A stretch of DNA of 64,000 bases from Chrysomallon squamiferum (taxonomy: Eukaryota > Mollusca > Gastropoda > Neomphalida > Peltospiridae), in contig CM022670.1 of assembly GCA_012295275.1 (NCBI GenBank), forward strand, positions 5,727,661 to 5,791,660. Direction: 5' to 3'. Position numbers and translations under genes: made by a program. Numbering within the stretch: position 1 is the stretch's first letter; each line of letters begins with the position of its first letter. This document shows positions 25,938 through 42,838 of this stretch, piece by piece. The notes beneath the pieces were generated by a model that was not told the origin of the DNA, did not search any database, and saw nothing but the letters and a program-made list of their open reading frames with translations.

Positions 25938-27828
25938 ACACAAGACCCTCAGGTGAGTACGCTGGAGATTTCTTAGATTCCAGACACCCAGATTTTTAAA
26001 ATAGATTTTGAGAAGATTTTCACTGAAAGTAAAACTGATAAATACAGTTCCAACGTTTGAATTAATTTTTTTTTTTTAAACAAGAGCTAGTTAATATATA
26101 GTAATATGAATTCGACCTATGAACTGTTGGAGTTAACATAGTTTATTTGCTAACAGTTTGTTGATACTGAGAGTTAGAGGATCTTTCAGTGAACGAGCAC
26201 CGAGTTCAGAGCTGAGTAATGAACACAACACTGATAACTCTGTGCGGACAATTCATGGCTTATGTCACTTGTATATCTTTAATTCAGTAAAACTGTTTTA
26301 AAAGTTTAGTAACTATGTTTTATGAGAAAATTACTGTGTAAATATATTAGGCTACTTTACATTGAAAACAAACACAGAAATTAACTTCTAGTGAAATAAA
26401 ATAATTTATCTGAAAATCACCGATGTAATCGTCTTGTAGCTTTCTTTACCTATTTCTTTTAAAATATCTATCTTGTTCTTGTAAAAGTGTTTAAAAAATT
26501 TCACAAATTCTTAGATTTTCATTATAGAGTTTAGTTCAGACACCAGATAGTGCAGGACTTGTGTCCTCTTTTCTCGCAGCAAAGAAACATTATGAAACTG
26601 TGTTAAGACCGTTGTCATATGGAAAACCTTTTCGAAATATTTGTGATGTGAATCAGATAAACGGCAGTTTTTCTGAACTTGAAAAATAATGTCGTATTGC
26701 TTCAGAGACCTGTCACCTACAGACTTAATACAGAAAAAGGCAGAACCTAGCCAGTATAGAGTATTTTTTTTTTGTAAGTGAGCCTACTAATTTGTAATAT
26801 TTTGTATTTTTAAACCTCCTCACGAGAAAGTATCGTCGCACAAATCTATTTCAGTATACAGTATTTTCACAATATCAAAAAACTTGATTTATATTCATAT
26901 TTGTCACCACCTTACTTGTTAAATTGGATTTAGATAGAAAAGTGTTATTTCAGTGAGAAATTCATAAAATGTGTATTTTCAATGTGTATTTCCAGTTCTG
27001 CCAGATCGTCTGTGATGCTACTGTTCATCTTGTTAAGTAAGCCCCAGGCTTGAATTGCCACTGCTCTGTTTACAGTGGCCAGAGACTGTGTGCAGCATTT
27101 CCCATTTCTTCATGAGATATAGTGACCCTTGTCAAGTTGTTACCTGAAACAAAAGTCTTCAATATTTTCACTTTCTCAATGAAGTTGATTGTCGACGAAT
27201 ACAGACTGGTCTATCGTTTCTCCTATTCGTTTATCGTTATTCCCAGTTCTGCCAGATCGTCTGTGATGCTAGTGTCCATCTTGTTAAGTAAACCCCAGGT
27301 TTGAATCGCCATTGTTCTGTTTGACCACAGACACGGAGTGGTCATCTAAAGACAGACTGACTAAACGAGTCAGAGAATTGAACGAAGAACACGGAATACA
27401 CGTAGTTAGTAGACTGACAGGGGGAGGGGCAGTTACACGATTTTATTTGGTTTCTTCTGTAGAGAAGCTCTGAAAATATTTCATACTTTCTATTAACTGT
27501 AATTATTTATATTATCACTCCTGGGAATATTTAAATGTCAACTTTTGACTCTGAATATATTTAATGTTACTAATAACTGAAAATATTTTCATCTAAGCAA
27601 TAACTGAAAATATTAATATGTTTCAATAATTCTCTGATTCGTTGTTCTGAAAAATAATTAGTAAAAGTTACTGTTTCTTTAATCTAAAATTCAGGAAACA
27701 ATTTCTTATTATCTCTATTGCATACATGCGTTTACATACGATCTGGTGAAAGATATTTTCTTTCTTTACCTTTGTTAGAGATAACGCATTGTAAGTTTTC
27801 TAGCAGTGAGCACTAACAGACGTTCTGC
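25938..27828 (-). pseudogene. DEG/ENaC channel remnant (copy 4)
   Basis: Three exons of the family are recognisable on the minus strand. 27828-27770 is exon 7, 59 nt instead of 60, with a stop. 27469 to about 26400 is a scrambled exon 8. 26022-25938 is exon 9, 85 nt instead of 92, with a six-base deletion and a one-base deletion at GGTGTCTGGAATC. Exon 8 is internally rearranged: a block covering the segment that encodes AWGLLNRMN...LAELG occurs at about 26995-27090 and again at 27240-27330. Between them lies sequence closest to copy 2 positions 12509-12640. Exons 1-6 and TM2 are absent. It cannot encode a channel. Confidence 0.88.
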
Positions 27829-28685
27829 CTACAGAAAGAAAACTTTTAAATAAGATTAAATGTAATTTCGTTAACACGTGATGTATGGCATGTAGAAACG
27901 TGTTAAAACACATCATGAGAATGTGATAATAGGACAAAATGTCATTGGTCAAAATGACATAAATAAAACACATTTGTTTTTACATATTAACAAACACTGA
28001 TCACGTCACTTCCTTGTAACGATGGTTACAGATTCCACTGCAGCAGATATATTATCACTTAAGTACATTGTCGCATTTTGATATTCGAGACATTTTGAAG
28101 TTTCAAAAGTGCAGATTTACAACATCAAAGTAAAACCATCGACAGATAAACTGTTACGTTATCTTCTGTACAATAATATCTGTTGACATTACTACTATTG
28201 TTTTTAGTCCTGTTTACACAAGACCGAAAATAACCAAGTCAGAGTTACAGATATTGACAATACTTTGTAAATGCTCTTAAGATTTTCATAATTAATTAGA
28301 TTTGTATGGGTTAATGTAGTAAATTCCTTTGTTAGAGCCAAAGCTAACTTTTTTACGTATCAAGTTTCATTTGCATTCAGGATGAATGGAAATAATAATC
28401 TTAGCAAATATTTTAATAAAAATTTAAGAATATTTAACAGTCTAGTTTCCTTGTTGTTCTTTTAACGTCACTTTTTTTATACGAGCGGGAAATAATCTGA
28501 ATATTTGATATACACAGTTTTCTAAGTCACAAGAAATAACTACAAATAAATAAATAAACAAATAAATAAATAAATAATATAAAGTTTTAATTTCACTTGT
28601 AACGAAATGCATTAATTTCACAAAACAAAAATAAGCTTAGCTTTGTAAATTTTTAGGTTTTTTTTTGTATTAAACTTTTCTTTTC

Positions 28686-28726
<41 letters not shown>

Positions 28727-28903
28727 TTTTTAAACATTACGTTGGTAATAAAATTTTACATTACTACGTACATCAAAGAAAATGTGTGTTTGTATACATT
28801 TATTAACCTGAATCTAGTAACAAGAAGAACATATATAAAACAAAATGTTTCATAATCTGAGGACGATCTTCAGAAGATTTTAGAAAAGTAAATTCACCGA
28901 ACA
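27829..28903. other. Spacer between divergent copies 4 and 5
   Basis: The remnant (minus) and copy 5 (plus) point away from each other across this segment, so it should hold the copy 5 promoter. I see no clear TATA box or initiator. A T tract lies at about 28690-28725 and short AAAT repeats at about 28548-28575. Confidence 0.5.
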
Positions 28904-34345
<5,442 letters not shown>

Positions 34346-37300
34346 AGCCTTGTTGTGAAATTTCTCTGATGATATTGAACAAATGCGTCATATATTTGCG
34401 TCAATTAATTGATAAAAAAAAATAATAATAAGTAAAAAAAAGTATTTTTCAAAATGCGTTTACAACATATTCTCTTTTTCTTTAAAGAATACATTATTTC
34501 TTCGAATTTCTCTCCAGTAGTCATTTCACCAATATAAAGCAAATCAAATATTTATTATTAAATGTATGATTTCTGTTTTAAATGAAAACTGGTTTCAGTA
34601 ATACTTGCAAAATCCTGACTTACACAACAACGTAGCTTATGCACTACATAACATGTAAAATTCAACAAATTAAGAAGCGAAACATCTTCGGCAAACCGAA
34701 ACAGAATATCAAAAAGCAATTTCGTTGACAGTTTAGTGATCAGGATTCGGTGTTTGTTATCTTCTGCTTTAATGAACAGTGCTACAACACCCAGAGATAG
34801 AGATTATATGTTTTAGAGATCAGCTACATATAAATGAATAAATAAATAAATATATATATACACACACATAGTTTTTTGCGGGTGTCTTTTTTCTTTTTGT
34901 TTTGTCTTTATCTTTCACAAGAAAGGTCATCTAACTAAAGACTCATTCCGACATTACTCTGAAGTCTCGTACATTAAAGATGTACTGTTGAAAATGAGTA
35001 TCATGTATGATGACTTTGTATTTGATAAGAAATACAATATTATGATCAAGTCATATTCTTCGAGCTTTGTGATCCAAGGAGGAAGTTGAAAACAAGACAA
35101 AAAATATTACTTGAAGGAATAAGAAGAGAAAATATAATAATTTTTCAACTCTTAATACTACATGTGGCAGATTGATGACATATGGGTCGAAAAAATCCAC
35201 TCCGAGTTTACAGTACAATAGAAATGTTGGCGGAAATTGATTTCTACGACAAACAAATTTACCAAATCAGTTTTCTTGCTAAAGGATTTGAGTCAGTGTT
35301 TGCCACCGACAGTCGCAAGGTTGATGCAGATGATCGTCTTTGATGAAATATCTTATTTTTCAAATTACGATGCGGTCACCTTCTGTCCGGCGCATGAAGT
35401 CGATAGCTGCAGATTTGCCTCTGATAAATGCGCTGGGACAGTATTACACTGAAATATCTGAATCACAGTTTCACAAGTCCGGTGGTTCATAATGCAGCAG
35501 TGAGAGGAATGTGGCGGTATTGTCGGGGTACGAAAAGTTTACAGAATTGTGAAGCGAATTTCAGCACGGTAATTTAGAAAACAAATTCTGATATGTTCTC
35601 AGAAAAAGGCAATTTATTGTTCTAAAATTATATAATTCGAACTACCAAATCCAAAACAGAATCAATAATTCTGATTCTTGCTTACTTGTGGAGATAAGAC
35701 GTTTTGAATACTGACGGCACTGCTACAGCACCAGCAAACGTAATATAGTCATTTTCAGCCACTCATAACAAATATTACCTTGATTAATTAACAAATACAG
35801 TGACCATTTGTTGAGATCTGTTTTACTGTTATCACAAGAAGTGCCTCATAAATTTTCAAGGTTCATATACAATATTTAAATAAAATAAAATAAAATAAAA
35901 TAAAATAAAATAACAAAAATGAGAAATTTTTTATTTAAAATAACTTCATGCCAAAAAAACAAAAACAAAAAAATACAATTTTGACACTCATTCTCAAACA
36001 TTTCTGGTGATCAGTATTTAAAAGCCTGCAAGTATTCCACGTAGAGAACACCTGTATTTTTTGTAATTTTTTTTTTCGGGGGGGGGGGGCAATGATCATT
36101 GTATTCTATTTGATAACTCTACAAACATTAGGAAAAGTCTAAAATAAATCGTGTGGTTATAAACGGAAAATCACCATAAAGTAAAACACATAAACGGCCA
36201 AAACTTATAAAGTAATGTGTATTTGCTTCAAATTTTGAGTGAATAAAGACAGTAAATTGTTCTATCGTTAACTACAATTTCAGATATGATCAGTGCAATA
36301 CTGAGCTGAATTTGTACTCGGCATTTACATGAAAGCCTACACGTGCTGAACTAACATTATAACAATTTCAGATCTAAAAACATCTGATTATCTAACAGTG
36401 AATCAGACACAGATAGTACGCACTTGTTAGTTGTGTTTTGATATTTTCAGGTAGAATGTGTTGTAAAGAATTAGTCTGAAAGTGCTTACCGCTAGCTGAA
36501 AATAAATGAAACGTGAATAGTCAGATGTACTTCTTATTGTCTGTTTCATTATTAATACCATTCTCTGGCGATAACTAATAATAGTCCAAACAGTTCTTCC
36601 TCTATAACTAAGTCTTCAACGTCCTGTCATTGGCAGTTACCTTCAGACTCATATTCCGGACACATCTACGTTTTATTTTTGAACTTAATAATACGTCCAA
36701 GTATATTATTGACTTCTTTTTTTTTTCTTTTCTTTTTTTTAAATGACTTGGATCGTTTGATTTAAAACAAAATTATGTGCTTCAGTAATTAACACTGAAA
36801 CTAGGGCAAAAACTAGGAGCTGCAGCTTGATGTTTAGTTATCGATCCGCTATCTACTCCTTGGCGTCTTCGACTGATCGAGATCGCCGGAAACCTCCCTG
36901 AAGTTCAAAATCTAAACCGCAAAATATATTTTAAAATTTTAAGCATATATTTATTCTTAAACAAAATGAAACATAAGTCTATAAGACTATCATTGTTGAT
37001 ATCTCAGTCCTTCTTAGCAATAAAAAATGAATAAAACGTCTTGTTTTAATCTTCTTTTTTTAAGTGGAATATATACAAAACAACTAGATAAAAATTACAT
37101 GAAATGATGGATAAGTTTATAAGAAAAATTAATTAAATGATTGTAATAACTGACTTACCGAGACGGTGCCGAATTCGATAAACAAATGAGATCGATTTGG
37201 CTAATGGTGTACAGTGCTCTCGTCGCCATTTTGAACACAAAAATCGTCAATCTGTCAGTGGTTGCAGTCGTTACATTGGCAAATGCCGCTTCCCCAGTGA

Positions 37301-37726
37301 ACGTTATGCACAGTTTATAATACCAATCAAAAGGAAACTGAACAAGCTTTCGAATGATACCAGAAATGTTCGCGTAATTTCACTGAACTATATCATAATT
37401 TAAGTCTGAAGCCGATTTGTCAATTTGTTGGGTGTTTTTTTTTTGGGGGGGGGGTAAACTTTTTCTTTTATTTCCATGATATCACATATAATCAGAAAGC
37501 TCATTTTATTAACTTTCCAATGGTGCTAAAACCAGACATATAGCATTTCCAAAGCCGCACGGTCGTAGAAGCTGGCGTATGGTTTTCGCTTCCCAGCTCG
37601 AAAAACGCAAGCGTTCCCTGTACAGTGACTGGCTGAACTGGAACGGTCTGCACCTACTTAGTTTAAACTACAGTATTTTTAATTTTGAAATGTTTGTGTA
37701 CACGTTTATGCATGTGACTGTGTGTC

Positions 37727-37732
<6 letters not shown>

Positions 37733-37775
<43 letters not shown>
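37733..37775. repeat. (GT)n microsatellite, followed by a short (GA)n
   Basis: GT dinucleotides followed by GAGA to about 37793. Confidence 0.95.
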
Positions 37776-37777
<2 letters not shown>

Positions 37778-37794
37778 AGAGAGAGAGAGAGAGT

Positions 37795-37936
37795 TAGCGA
37801 TGCCACATAGGCAAACAAGGCAGCCGCCTAGGGCACTGATTTCGTGGGGGCGAATTTCTCCATTTGTTTTTTTAAATTTATTGTTTATGAATTTTGAAAT
37901 TGACATTTTCCTGAGGGCGCCAGACAGTCTGGCGCC

Positions 37937-37939
<3 letters not shown>
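37795..37939. mobile_element. Possible short interspersed element fragment with a GC-rich palindrome
   Basis: A compact GC-rich stretch (AGGCAGCCGCCTAGGGCACT ...) lies between a GA tract and a CT tract. It ends in the palindrome GGCGCCAGAC-A-GTCTGGCGCC at 37916-37936. The composition differs sharply from its flanks and recalls interspersed repeats, but no target duplication was found. Confidence 0.35.

Positions 37940-38022
<83 letters not shown>
37940..38022. repeat. (CT)n microsatellite
   Basis: About 41 CT dinucleotides directly after the GC-rich palindrome. Confidence 0.97.
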
Positions 38023-38023
<1 letters not shown>

Positions 38024-38851
38024 AATATATATTTATTTATTTATTTTTAGATTCTTAGGAATAATAATAATAATAATAATAATTTTATATTATTAAATAA
38101 ATAATGAATTAATAATATTGATTAAATGATTTTAAAAAAGCATTGATTTTAATACATTAAATATTTTATTTGATATGGCGAGTATTCATATTGTTTTAAA
38201 TTAATTTTTTCTCTAGAAGAAAATTCGAAAATCAAAACGTTGAAATACACCATAGTCACGTACCAAAGATAAAACTGATAGACATTATGTGATAAATACT
38301 GCATCAATCACAAATTAATCTCTCTTGGCTAAATTTATTAGATATTATGATTATTCAAAATAACTATAAGTTAGTATTTTCTTTTCTTTTCTTTTTTTTT
38401 CGTTTTTCTTTCTTTCTTTCTTTATTCACTAATATACAGCATTTTTATTAACTAACTTACATATTTATTTATTTACAAATTTATCTACGTTATTGATTTA
38501 TTTACTAACATAAAATACATATAAAATTATATTTATTTGGATTTTTTTCATTTACTTATTTGTTTTTGGTATTCATTCATTCATTAACTGATATTAAATA
38601 CTATATATTTATTTGTTTTGTTTGTTTTCTGGATACCTCCAGCCAGCCAGCAGCTGAAGCACGGAATATTTGTCCTAATGACTGATAATTAGAAGCGAAA
38701 GATATTACTGGTGCTCTGGCTGCAGGCGAAAATAGCACACAATTTTAGATTATTGTTGAAGGGACACAACTCTGTTTTGTTTTGTTTTTATTGGAGTTTG
38801 CCGCGAAATTTTATTTCGGTACTTTGTTTTTCAGTAGTGTCATTAGCAATA

Positions 38852-41647
38852 ATGAGTCTTTGGGTCGATAAGTATCGTCCAACTTCTCTTAACAAACTTG
38901 ATTACCACAAGGATCAAGCAAGTCTTTTAAAGAAACTGGTAAATATAATGCATATATACGAAAAATTTATAGAATTGGGTTTGTTTTTCTAATTCTTGTT
39001 AATCAACTTAAAAGTTAATGTTTCCAAACACCTGAAAAACTTGTAAACGTACATGAATGTAATGATCTTATTCGATATTTTCATGTTTTGTTGTTGTTAC
39101 AATAATAACATTTCTGTTTGTGAGTAATTTCTTTTCTAATTTTATTAAGAATCAATAAATTTACATTATGATTATCATGATTATGGTTACAATTAACAGA
39201 ATTATGAATTATACTTGACGTTCAGATTAACTAATATGTACTAAATTAACAAATATATTTTTACAGGTGGCAGGAGGTGATTTTCCTCATCTTCTCGTGT
39301 ACGGCCCGTCCGGTTCGGGTAAAAAGACTCGTATTATGTGTTTGCTGCGAGAGCTTTACGGATCTGGCGTTGAGAAGCTGCGCATTGAACAAAGCCATTT
39401 TACCACTCCTTCCAATAAGAAACTGGAAATCTCAACAATCTCATCTAACTATCACATAGAAGTGAATCCAAGGTTAAAGGGTTTTTAATTATTATTATTA
39501 TTATTATTTGTTTTGTTTCTTAATTATCTAAATATGTTAAAAATAATGTTTAATTATCCAAATTTAAACTGTTATAATTGTACCGTGTATTAATAGTTAG
39601 AGGTTTACATAAGAACTTTCATTATTTAATATTATTTAATATTTTCAGTGATGTTGGTAACAATGACAGAGTAGTAATACAGGAACTAATTAAAAATATC
39701 GCACAGGTGAACCAGCTTGATTCATCAACACAAAGAGATTTTAAAGGTAAAGTAAAAATATTTTGTAACCTCAGGTTAATATTATTTTTCTGTATGTCAT
39801 AACATTTAGTAAATTTTTATTAATGGCATCTTCTGTTCAGTTGTGGTGCTCACTGAAGTGGACCGACTCACTAAAGATGCCCAGCATGCTCTGCGTCGTA
39901 CTATGGAGAAGTACATGTCAACATGTCGCATTATTCTCTGCTGTAATTCCACCAGCAAGGTCATCCCAGCTATCAAGAGTCGCTGTCTAGGAATCAGAGT
40001 TGCAGCCCCTTCCACTGAAGAGGTAACTGTTAAATTATTTTACTTGTTTAAACTGTTATCTTAAATTGAATTGGTACAGCTGATAAATAAACTTTTGTTG
40101 TATATTACCACACAATATTTTCTCTATTATTAGATTTCAAATATTTGCCTGCTACTAATACTCATACAGTATAGTCACTGGGTAGAATGAAAAAGAAATC
40201 TTTATGTATGCTGATAATATTTGATCCTGTTACTGTCTAAACCTGATGTCAACACTCTACTACTGTACATATTGTTTTTCACAGATCTGTCAGATTTTAC
40301 AAAATGTCTGTAAGAAGGAAGGGTTGAATTTACCACAAGAGTTAGCAAAGAAAATAGCAGATAAGAGCAGCCGCAACTTGAGAAGAGCTTTGTTGATGTG
40401 TGAAGCCTGTAAAGTTCAGCAGTGAGTTGTAATTATTTCATATATGTGAGAATTTTTAATTTAAGATATGTGTTTCTAATTGCTCAGTATATTCACAGAA
40501 ACTTTATATTACAAAAAAGAATATTTTCAACCGCCAAGTGAAATACTGATAACATTTAGAGATGTGGTGGATTTGATTGTTAATTACTGTGTGGATTTGA
40601 TTTTGAATGAACTGTTTTATATTCAGGTATCCATTCAGTGCAGACCAGGATGTCTCGGAGCCTGACTGGGAGCTTTACTTAAGGGAAACAGCAAACATGA
40701 TTGTGAGTGAGCAGTCTCCTAAACGGTAAGTAACATTATTATCAGTCAGCAGTCTTGTAAATTGTGAATGAGTAGTATTAAACAGTAAGAGGCATACTGA
40801 ATCGTCTAACACAGTCAGTATTAAAATAGTTCATGTTCTTCAAAAAAGCACGAGCTCAAGCCATGAATTTTACTAGAATTTCTGTTTGCGACATTATCAC
40901 TGATCTTTGTGTGTCAACATTAACAACAAACCTAAACACAAAGCTTTATATCAAATGATCAGTTGTGCTGCACTACAGTTACTGCTAAACTGAAAAAAAG
41001 AAAAGTTGTTTGTAACCAACTTCAAAACTACCATTGCTACTAGATGTAACAAATGAAAAGATGTGTCTGTGTCCAGAATCTAATTCTACATCACCTCGGT
41101 GAAAAAGAAGTCAGATATTATTTTTTTTAAAGATTACCTGAATGGCAACAGAATGTATACAGCATACCTCTAAGGGGGAGAACTCTGTTAACAGTTGTCT
41201 GCTCAATCAACAATCGTTCTTCTAAGTGGCTTAATGGAGTAAAATTAAAAAAAAATCCCTGTCATTGCCAGACATGGGTGAAAATTTGCACATTGTTTAC
41301 ACATGTGTGATTGGGAACACTGAAAGTTGTAACTAAAAAATTTGAAATGTTAGTTACAGTTTGTTTATCTTTGTCTTAACTTGTAATTTACCAGAAGAAA
41401 AAAATAGTGCTATTTTGAACTTCAGACTTCCATGAAATACCTGATTTAAATTATTTAATGCATATGATTTAAATTATTTAATGCTCCATATCTTGAAATA
41501 AATATTATGAACATTAATCCTGATTATTGTTGTACAACTGCAGGTTACTGGAGGTGAGAGGTAGGCTGTATGAGTTACTTACTCACTGCATTCCACCAGA
41601 TGTCATCATGAAGGTGAGACAACTAATTCATATAACATTTGTTCAGC

Positions 41648-41692
<45 letters not shown>

Positions 41693-42117
41693 TTCTGAAG
41701 TTAGGAACTCAAACATCTGTATAAACCATGCTTACAGTGATTTAACAGGATTAACAGGCAACAGAACCAAACAAACATCATTGTACAATAAATATACCTC
41801 TGTCGTGTCAGTCTTATTTACTTCATATATTTTTTTTAACTAATACTCTGTGAGTACTTTGTAATTAAACTTTGTTTACTATTTTATTCAATGTTTGTAA
41901 CAACTGATTATTAAAACTCATATTTCAGGGTCTGCTACAAGAACTGCTGTTAAACTGCGATGGGCAATTGAAAAAGGAGCTCATCCAGTTTGCTGCATAC
42001 TATGAACATCGACTACAGCTGGGACAGAAAGCTATTTATCATCTTGAAGCTTTTGTGGCCAAATTTATGGCAATTTACAAACGATTTTTTGAGGAGGGAC
42101 TCGCAGAACTGTTCTAA
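38852..42117 (+). CDS. RFC3: Replication factor C subunit 3 (clamp loader), 8 exons, complete, 355 aa
   Basis: A small subunit of the nuclear RFC complex, which uses ATP to open PCNA and load it on primer-template junctions; it also joins alternative loaders. Exons: 38852-38938, 39267-39472, 39649-39746, 39841-40022, 40285-40421, 40627-40725, 41544-41613, 41929-42117 (1068 nt, in frame). The protein starts [20 protein letters not shown], the RFC box. Walker A is GPSGSGKKT (residues 42-50). The Walker B region reads [20 protein letters not shown], with the degenerate acidic box typical of RFC3. Sensor 1 is [13 protein letters not shown], and the SRC arginine-finger motif is [10 protein letters not shown]. 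The C-terminal collar helices end [12 protein letters not shown]. Length is within one residue of the human protein (356). Nothing is missing, so it should be functional. It lies 0.7 kb upstream of the flippase on the same strand. Confidence 0.97.
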
Positions 42118-42458
42118 TTAAACTGTTATGGTGTATTAATATAACTGATACACAGACTGAAAAAAACATAAACTGTATCTTCATGTTATTAAATATTCAA
42201 CAACTGATGATTGTGGCTTACAGTACCATCACTGAAGCGGTTTTGAATGAACAAGACAATTTATATACATTGCTTAAAATAAGAATAACAGGAAGAACCA
42301 AAAAAATGACAATAAAAATGTTAAATCTGGGCCAAAATAAAAAAGATGATGCTGTAAAAGAGTTGTGATTAAGTTTTGGTTGAAACATAGAAATAGTGTT
42401 AATGCCTACAAAAATAAACAAATTGGTAATTGTAAGATTTTTGGTTTTCATTGATTTT

Positions 42459-42464
42459 AATAAA
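42459..42464 (+). terminator. Candidate RFC3 polyadenylation signal (AATAAA)
   Basis: AATAAA lies 342 bp after the RFC3 stop and well before the flippase start. Earlier ATAAA variants exist in this AT-rich 3' region, so the choice is tentative. Confidence 0.4.
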
Positions 42465-42838
42465 CAAAAAACCAGAATGAGATCTATTTTGGTTTAATAT
42501 GTATCAGTGATGAAATTCAGAAGAGATTTATGACTCATCATACGTTATTTTTTTTATAAATATCACAGGTTTATGATACGATTTGAAATAAATGGTGAAT
42601 AATAATTTTTATAAGAAAAAGATACGTCGTTACAAATATTAAAACGTGTTTTTTGTTTGTTTTTTGTAAAAGGCGGAATGTACGAACAGAATAAAAGTGT
42701 CATCTTGACTTCCTTTTCCGGAAGTGAAAAAAAAAAAAATATTAGTCACATAAATTTACCAGCAAAATAGCATATGTCGTTCATTTAAAACAAGCATGTG
42801 ACGTCTTCTTATATTATTAATTTTTACAGATAATAAAA

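Larger units (their letters stand above)
34346..38851. other. Intergenic region between the channel cluster and RFC3
   Basis: About 4.5 kb with no gene I can support. Segments at about 35160-35580, 36800-36920 and 37150-37640 are more GC-rich than their surroundings and may be old insertions or unrecognised exons; open frames there are under 75 codons and match no family I know. Also present: (TAAAA)n at about 35878-35912, a G run at 36077-36088, a G run near 37444-37454, and pyrimidine repeats near 38383-38424. Confidence 0.5.

Noticed and set aside
35237-35452. 71-codon open frame in the intergenic region
   Set aside because: No recognisable motif, no splice-site support, and no adjacent exons in phase.
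37706-38024. Open frames across GT/CT repeats
   Set aside because: Dinucleotide repeats give runs of CV, HT or SL without coding meaning.
34346-38851. tRNA or other RNA genes
   Set aside because: No A/B box pair or cloverleaf-compatible sequence was found by eye here or elsewhere in the window.
42183-42368. Small open frame after RFC3
   Set aside because: It lies in the RFC3 3' region, with lysine-rich low-complexity sequence and no homology I recognise.
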